A stretch of DNA of 64,000 bases from Cinnamomum chago (taxonomy: Eukaryota > Streptophyta > Magnoliopsida > Laurales > Lauraceae), in contig CP142453.1 of NCBI GenBank assembly GCA_038049695.1, positions 112,192,501 to 112,256,500 on the forward strand. Reading direction: 5' to 3'. Under the pieces are notes generated by a model. It saw only the letters and a list, made by a program, of their open reading frames with translations, was not told the DNA's origin and ran no database searches. The translations under genes were made by a program, and so were the position numbers. Numbering within the stretch: the stretch's first letter is position 1; every line of letters starts with the position of its first letter. Of this stretch, positions 58,088 through 64,000 are shown in pieces.

Positions 58088-58230
58088 GTGAAGGAGGCAG
58101 CCGCGGCGGGCGCGAAGTTGCTTTGCTTTCCTGAGAATTTTTCTTTTGTGAGCGCTAGAGATGGAGAGAGTCTAAAGATAGCAGAGACTTTGGATGGACC
58201 AATTATGCAAGGATATTGTTCTCTTGCAAG
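58088..58230 (+). pseudogene. Captured exon of a nitrilase-like (carbon-nitrogen hydrolase) gene
   Basis: The frame gives VKEAAAAGAKLLCFPENFSF, then ARDGESLKIAETLDGP and MQGYCSLAR, then a GT donor at 58231. FPENF carries the catalytic glutamate region of the CN-hydrolase fold (the E of the Glu-Lys-Cys triad). It most resembles plant NIT-type deaminated glutathione amidase / omega-amidase proteins, where LAR|E is an exon border. Only this exon is seen; no Lys or Cys motif follows. It is a gene fragment carried by the transposon, in the same orientation as the transposase-family gene. Confidence 0.8.
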
Positions 58231-58846
58231 GTGATATTATTTGTACACTTTCCATTTTGCTTACAACATTGGAGGAAGATAGATACCTTTTTTTTTTGTC
58301 CAATTAAGTAACAATAGTTCTCAGTAAACAATGAGCAATTGAAAGGTTATATTGTAGCTTAGGTCTCATAGGGCACTTACTTGCATTTGTAATTTGGCAC
58401 CATTAGGAAATTATGGTCAACACCAACATTTCTAAGATTATCTGCTGGATGTTTGTCTTTTGGTGAATGCAGAGGTTTACATGTAAGGAAGTGTGAGTGA
58501 GAATTCAGTCGATTTCTTGGCACTTAAAAACTGATTTTTTTTTTATCAAACTATACCTAAAGTCAACATTCCTTGCATTGCCCTTTTATTCTGCAATCAG
58601 ATTGATTTCTACCACCATTTAGTTGATTTGATCATTTACTATAGAGACCAGTCCTGATCTTGGGATGCTATCCTTACAAACCTCATGTCCTAAAGAACAT
58701 GAGATGCTGCATAATATGTTTTCTGTTTATCTGTTTTGTGCTTTCCAGGATGCAAACATTTACACGGTCCCCATCCAGTTATTTACCTATTTGTATTTTT
58801 CATACTTGTCTTCTAACAGTTGGAAAAAAAAAAATTCAATTCCCAG

Positions 58847-59139
58847 GTTGCAGCTTCTATGCAGGAGGATGTCAACATTCACATTCCAAACTACCCGAAT
58901 CTTCCCTTGAAGTTGATTTGCCTCCTTCACAATATCAGATTGCATGTAGGACACTGTGTTCTTCATTTTTCCATGTTCTTCCATATTGTTGCCAACTGTA
59001 GTGATGAAGTTCCATTATTATTTTTATTCCTATGTGAGTCTATTCATCAAGGATATAATTTTGTTTTCCTTGTAATTTATAGGCAGATGCAGAGACAGAC
59101 GAAGTGTATGCTCAGATGACACTTCAGCCAGTCAATACT
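58847..59139 (+). pseudogene. Captured two-exon fragment of an auxin response factor (ARF) gene
   Basis: Exon 58847-58945 (after TTCCCAG) reads VAASMQEDVNIHIPNYPNLP then LICLLHNIRLH. A 137-bp intron follows (GTAGG ... TTATAG). Exon 59083-59139 reads ADAETDEVYAQMTLQPVNT before GTAAG. This is the N-terminal flank of the ARF B3 DNA-binding domain (family pattern VAASxxxEVDxxIPNYPxLPxxLICxLHNVTxHADxETDEVYAQMTLQP). Neither the B3 domain nor later parts follow. The kept intron shows that genomic DNA, not cDNA, was captured. Several substitutions relative to the family pattern suggest relaxed selection. Confidence 0.88.
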
Positions 59140-59399
59140 GTAAGTGTTGATGAAAGAATCGCATGCTTAATCCTCTGTTCTATTGAGATTCTGTTGCAAC
59201 TTTTCTTACACTGTTCGGTTGCATGGAATCTCATGTAAAATCAATTGAAGGAACAGAAACTCCCGAAATCACATTTCACAAGCACATAACTGGACGCGTG
59301 TACCCTCCTTTTATGTTAAGCCTTCTCAAATCAAGTTGGTGTAATTTACAAAGTTGACTGTTGTTTGGTATTGTAGTAATTGAGAGAATTGTTAGCAAA

Positions 59400-61034
59400 T
59401 GAATCGTAAAGTTGAAATGTAGCTTTGAGCTGAAACCTTAACTTAAAACTTAGAAATCGAACTTCTGGGCGCCCCAAACGAGCAAACGGGCACCGTTGCC
59501 CGTGAAACTTGACGGGCACGCGCCCGTAGTCATTCATGACTCCCAGGAACTGACGGAACGTGATTCCGACTCCCGGATTGCTCGTAATGTTGAAACGTAG
59601 GTTTAAGTTAGAACGTTAACTTAAAACCTAGAAATCAAGCCTCCGAACGCCCAAAACGAGCAAACGGGCTCTGTTGCTCGTGAAACTTGACGGGCATGGG
59701 CCCCTAGTCATTCATGACTTGCAGGAACTGACGGAACAGGATTCCGACTCACGGATTGCTCGTAATGTTGAAACGTAGGTTTAAGTTAGAACGTTAACTT
59801 AAAACTTAGAAATCGAGCCTCCGGGCGCTCAAAACGAGCAAACGGATTCCGTTGCTCGTGAAACTTGACCGCCATGGGCCCCTAATCATTCATGACTTGC
59901 AGGAACTGACGGAACATGATTCCGACTCCCGGATTGCTCGTAATGTTGAAACGTAGGTTTAAGTTAGAACGTAAACTTAAAACTTAGAAATCGAGCCTCC
60001 GGGCGCCCAAAATGAGCAAACGGGCTCCGTTGCTCGTGAAACTTGATGGGCATGGGCCCCTAGTCATTCATGACTTGCAGGAACTGACGAAACGGGATTC
60101 CGACTCACGGATTGCTTGTAATGTTGAAACGTAGGTTTAAGTTTAGAACGTTAACTTAAAACTTAGAAATTGAGCCTCCGACGTCCAAAACGAGCAAATG
60201 GGCTCCGTTGCCTGTGAAACTTGACGGGCACGGGGCCCTTGTCATTTATGACTTGCAGGAACTGACGGAATGAGATTCCAACTTCCGAATTGCTCGTAAA
60301 GTTGAAATGTAGCTTTAAGTTGAAACCTTAACTTAAAACTTAGAAATCGAGCATCCGGGCGCCCAAAACGAGCAAACGGGCTCCATTGGCAGTGAAACTT
60401 GACGGACACGGGCCCCTAGTCATTCAGGACTTACAGGAACTGACGGAACGTGATTCCGACTCCCAGATTGCTCGTACAGTTGAAACGTAGGTTTATGTTA
60501 GAACTATAACTTAAAAGTTAAAAAACGAGTATCGGGGCGCCCAAAATGAGCAAACGTGCTCCGTTGCCCGTGGAACTTGACTGGCACGGGCCCGTAGTCA
60601 TTCATGACTGGCAGGAACCGACGGAACGTGATTCCGACTCTCGGATTGCTCGTACAGTTGAAACGTAGGTTTATGTTAGAACTATAACTTAAAACTTAAA
60701 AAACGAGCCTCCGGGTGCCCAAAACGAGCAAACGAGCTCCGTTGCCCGTGAAACTTGACGGGCACGGGCCCGTAGTCATTCATGATTTGCAGGAACTGAC
60801 GGAACGAGATTCCGACTCCCAGAATGCTCGTACAGTTGAAACATAGGTTTAAGTTAGAATGTTACTTTAAAATTTAGAAAACGAGCCTCTGGGCGTCCAA
60901 AACGAGCAAACGGGTTCTAATGCCAGCGAAACTTGAGGGGCACGGGCCCCTAGTCATTCATGACTTGCAGGAACTGACGGAACGAGATTCCGACTCCCGG
61001 ATTGCTCGTACAGTTAAAACATAGGTTTAAATTT
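59400..61034 (+). repeat. 178-bp minisatellite array, about nine units
   Basis: ACTTAAAAC landmarks fall at 59441, 59619, 59797, 59975, 60154, 60331, 60509, 60687 and 60864: spacing 177-179 bp. Each unit carries CGAGCAAACGGGCTCCGTTG, GTGAAACTTGACGGGCA, a GCAGGAACTGACGGAAC word and GATTCCGACTC. Units differ by a few percent. It is not open in any frame across units. Confidence 0.95.
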
Positions 61035-61410
61035 TAATTTTAATTCTTAATTTTTTTATATTTAGTATAAATTGTCAAATTTTATAGTTACCTATTAATA
61101 TTTTTTTTCCTTTTTCTGTTCAGGTTTGAGAGCATTGGATCTACCACGGCACCCCGTACGGATATTTTTTTTTTTTTTTTTTTGTAATTGTAATGGATAT
61201 AATTTGTTTATACTTTTGTAATGTTTTGAATGTAATTAATAATTAATTTTAATATAAGACTTTCTTTTGTTATTTGTAATTTTATTGATGGTTGTAGTTG
61301 TCATTTTAATTGATGGTAGTATTTGTAATTTTAATTGATAATATATCAGGTACAGGTATCAAAAGAAGGAAAAGAAATGAGAAAAAGCATGATTTAAAAA
61401 AAACATATTA
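61035..61410. other. AT-rich stretch between minisatellite and CACTA right end
   Basis: T runs, then GTTCAGGTTTGAGAGC at about 61118, a possible last-exon acceptor of the CACTA gene. No other feature. Confidence 0.4.
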
Positions 61411-61746
61411 CCCTGGCGGCCGCTAAAAGTAAAATTTCACTATTAATAGTCGTAAAAAAACTAAAAAAAATCAGAAAAATTGTATTAGCGACCGCCGCTA
61501 ATACTTAAATTTTTTTTTTTAAAATTAAAAAATAAAAAAAATTGTATTAGCGACCGCCATGGCGGCCGCTAATGCTTCCAAAATTTTTTGAAAATTTTTT
61601 TAGCGACCGCCAGCTTGCCGTCGCTAATAGTATTAGCGACCGCCACGACGAGCTTTCCGCGGCCATCTCTTCGCGGCATTAGCAACCGCCAGACCACTTT
61701 TAGCGACGGCTTTTGGCGGCCGCTAAAAGTGGGTTTTCTAGTAGTG
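61411..61746 (-). repeat. CACTA right terminus and subterminal repeats
   Basis: TTAGCGACCGCC occurs at 61485, 61547, 61600 and 61633, with variants at 61679 (one base changed) and 61700, and inverse forms GGCGGCCGCTAA at 61415, 61561 and about 61715. The exact 12-bp terminal inverted repeat closes the element. The right end is richer in motifs than the left, as is common in CACTA elements. Confidence 0.88.
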
Positions 61747-61749
61747 ACA

Positions 61750-63200
61750 AGCGTCCCTTTCATAAGAGTTCTACTAGGTCTCAATATTAGATGGGCCCTT
61801 CAGTGTTTATAAATTTTAAATGGGTTACAAAGCCCTGTCATAATTACATGGTTCCCTTGTTGATTACTAATATTGGTGGGTCCTACAAATATTATATAGG
61901 TGACTTCTACCATGATTATCGACATTCAGTGGGTTTCATACCACCAGCATTAGGTTGTGTGACTAACTATTAGTTTGCCTTGCATAGTTGCTTATGGTCA
62001 ACCATGTGTAATCACTTCTAATTGAAATTTGTATTCTTAAGTGCGTTACGGTGGCAAAACCAGGGTTTAGGAAAGCCGCCTTGGGGAAGTTATGTAAAAT
62101 ATAAAATTCTTTGGGAGAGCCAATGTAAAAGAAAGCCTTTTCACTTACACATGCTAGTTCTAACCTTGCAAAGGATTTGTGCTACGTAAAAGCCTAGGGC
62201 TGTCAAAGAGGTAGGCCCGAGCCAGGCTGTGGTGAGTCCTTACCCTACCCTCATATATGTGGGCTAGACATAGGTCGGGGTAAAGCCCTTGGAGCCCTCG
62301 GCAGGCCTACAATACTGAAGCCCTTACCCTACCCTCATGGGCCAGGGCCGGGTTAGGGCTAAAAGAAATATTTGTTTAATATTATAAATAGTTTTTTATG
62401 CCATAATGATAACTCTCCTTTATTTGAGTTAAGAACTGGTGAAATGTAAAAGTCAGCCTTTTGTACCACTTCTTAAATAATGCAAAAAACAAGTTACTTT
62501 GTCCTCTCATAAAAATATTATTTAGGATTAATTGAAGTAAGCTAATTTAGCATTGGACACTATTAAAGATCTTAATTAGCAGTCTAGTAGTAGTTACATG
62601 GTTTAAGTAATGTGCCCAATTTTGTCTATCGTCAAGATATTAGTAAGATTGTTGCAGTTGAAGTTCTACTACAAGTAGCCTTTTTTTACTAGTTCCTATA
62701 TTAGATTTTTTTATAAAGCAATAATATGGACAATTAAAGCCTCCTTAACAACTCTCATCTGATTCAATTAAATTTATTACAAATAGGCACTAGAACATTT
62801 CAAATAAATTATTTAGTATGTACGGTTCAACTCTTTAATTAGAATTAATCCAAACTTGTAATTCTTTGAAACATCATACCATTTGATTTTAAAACAAAGC
62901 AATTAAACTTTAACTACTTAAAATGTAGGGGATTTTACCAAAAAGATCCCCTTAAACCTAGTGTAGACCAAAAAAATTCTCAAAGTTTTTTGTGAACCAG
63001 ACTGGTCCTGGATGCCCTTTCCGAGGCTTTTGTTCTCTTCGTTTTTTTTTTTTCCTAGGAGTAATATCACTAATCACCTGTATATTACTGCTCACTGCAC
63101 CTCCTTCTTCTCCACTTTCCATGTTCACTCTTCACCTAACGTATGGGCCACAATTGCCCAAGTAAAAATATTCGAGTTGTGATAATGTGATTTGCCTTAG
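61750..63200. other. Spacer right of the CACTA element
   Basis: AT-rich, no gene. At about 62194-62208 CTAGGGCTGTCAAAG resembles a hAT-type terminal repeat, followed by GC-rich words (about 62210-62360), but no partner end or target duplication was found within the window. Confidence 0.4.
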
Positions 63201-63528
63201 TACTTGAAGTCATGCTTTCTCCATTTTTCCCATTTACTCGGAAAACTGCAAAATCCCTGCCACTAAATTGATTAGGATGTGGGTTGCAGAGGGACTCATA
63301 CAAGAAATAGTGGATGAAACAATAGAGGAAGTTGGGAAGGATTCCTAGTTGGAGCTGATCCATAGAAGTTTGATTCAAGTGGCCGGAAGGGGAACTGCGG
63401 TGGAGGAACTATTCAAGTGTCGCATCCATGATTTGCTTCAAGATCTAGCCATCAGAGAAGCTAAAGAAGATGCGTTTCTTAATGTTCATGTGAATGTGGA
63501 TTCTGCTTCACAGATTGCAGCACATTGA
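63201..63528 (+). pseudogene. NLR (CC-NB-ARC-LRR) disease-resistance gene relic
   Basis: 63201-63240 reads YLKSCFLHFS in one frame; after a frameshift, from about 63241, ENCKIPATKLIRMWVAEGLI continues, then EEVGKDS-stop-LELIHRSLIQVA, then CRIHDLLQDLAIREAKED and FLNVHV, ending in a stop at about 63528. These are the winged-helix part of NB-ARC (KLIRMWVAEG, with the MHD-equivalent region RIHDLLxDLA) of RPP8/RPP13-like CNL proteins. At least one frameshift and two stops are present. No P-loop, coiled coil or clear LRR is seen. It is a decayed fragment. Confidence 0.85.
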
Positions 63529-63529
63529 T

Positions 63530-64000
63530 TCTCCCTAACTCATCACCCATTCAATCTAAATGAATCATCTTTGGGAAAGAATCTAAACAATCAGAAGTCC
63601 AGGGGCCAAATCATTCTCGTCAAAATCTGGCAGCAGCATCGAACGTGGATGAAGAAGATGATAACACGAGTAGCGATATCGTTGTTTAGCAAAACAACAA
63701 AAAAGTGGCAGGAGGGCCTTTATGGTCTATATTGTATTTTAAGGGCATTTTTGGTCTTCACCCAATTTAAGTGGGTTTTGCTGGAAAAATCCTGTAAAAT
63801 GAATCATGAAGAGGATTTGTTGCATTTGAACATAGGTCAAAGTCATAAACTTTAACTCCAAATGTGGGGTCCACTTTAATGAAACAACAGTGATGGAGTG
63901 CTTGAAGCTCAACCCCACATAATGATGATGCTGATGGCCATCCATCTAAATGAATCAAACATAGGTGACAATATTATAATCTATAGCGGCATCCATGAAA
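63530..64000. other. Right-edge spacer
   Basis: Possibly further decayed NLR DNA just after 63530 (SLTHHPFNLNESSLG-like reading); otherwise nothing recognised. Confidence 0.35.

Larger units (their letters stand above)
43327..61746 (+). mobile_element. CACTA (En/Spm-type) DNA transposon, 18,420 bp
   Basis: The left end CACTACTAGAAA (43327-43338) is the exact reverse complement of the right end TTTCTAGTAGTG (61735-61746). Both ends are flanked by the 3-bp duplication ACA (43324-43326 and 61747-61749), as the superfamily requires. Subterminal arrays of TTAGCGACCGCC in both orientations lie inside both ends. It carries a broken transposase-family gene, captured host gene fragments, a minisatellite and a nested copia. 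Without the copia it would be about 12.9 kb. No TNPD-type (tnp2) transposase is visible, so it would depend on another element for movement. Confidence 0.95.

Noticed and set aside
59400..61034. Minisatellite units as leucine-rich or other repeat-protein coding exons
   Set aside because: Unit length of 177-179 bp shifts frame between units and stops occur in every frame, so it is not a repeat-protein gene.
62193..62360. Possible hAT-type MITE starting CTAGGGCTGTCAAAG
   Set aside because: No inverted partner end and no 8-bp duplication could be found within the window, so it is not called as an element.

Overview
The window is nuclear DNA of a flowering plant. Its genes have introns, the spacers are AT-rich and full of microsatellites, and most recognisable sequence is plant transposable-element DNA: Ty1-copia, CACTA, hAT-like, LINE and solo-LTR insertions. 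Host coding content is small: one two-exon cytochrome P450 of the CYP79 type, and a decayed NLR (disease-resistance) fragment near the right end. The P450 and the GTGGGGCCCA-rich spacers would suit a woody magnoliid-like angiosperm, but that is a guess.

Layout. 1-1830 holds the broken 5' half of a minus-strand copia element. 2.4-13 kb is a mosaic of old LTR-like repeats: a 1.5-kb direct repeat at 3.7-5.2 kb and 11.1-12.6 kb, an inverted relative from 5.4 kb, and a non-autonomous hAT-like element at 9514-10798 with a perfect 8-bp target duplication. 13-20.6 kb carries copia remnants, short tandem duplications, a candidate small exon behind a TATA box, a degenerate repeat field and a 1256-bp solo LTR inside that field. 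20.67-21.26 kb is a tandem duplication just upstream of the P450.

21324-28884 is the CYP79-type gene. Its second exon is cut, 11 codons past the heme cysteine, by a complete 4816-bp Ty1-copia element. The element has 204-bp LTRs identical by eye, an uninterrupted 1448-codon Gag-Pol and a GACGG target duplication. The missing P450 C-terminus continues in frame on the far side, so the gene was whole until recently.

28.9-42 kb is mostly featureless spacer with a near-perfect 62-bp-arm hairpin and a LINE 3' relic. A 5'-truncated LINE with its own target duplication lies at 42045-43058.

43327-61746 is one 18,420-bp CACTA (En/Spm-type) transposon. It has 12-bp terminal inverted repeats, an ACA target duplication and subterminal TTAGCGACCGCC motifs. 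It contains a broken multi-exon gene of the plant Ptta/En/Spm transposase family, genomic fragments captured from an auxin response factor gene and a nitrilase-like amidase gene, and a nine-copy 178-bp minisatellite. A second young, intact copia (49449-54948, minus strand) sits inside one of its exons. No TNPD-type transposase is visible, so the CACTA element looks non-autonomous. 61.75-64 kb is spacer with the NLR relic.

Nothing here forms an operon-like system. The main story is nested transposition: one very recent hit that disables a specialised-metabolism P450, and a large DNA transposon that has gathered host gene pieces, a satellite-like array and a younger retrotransposon.
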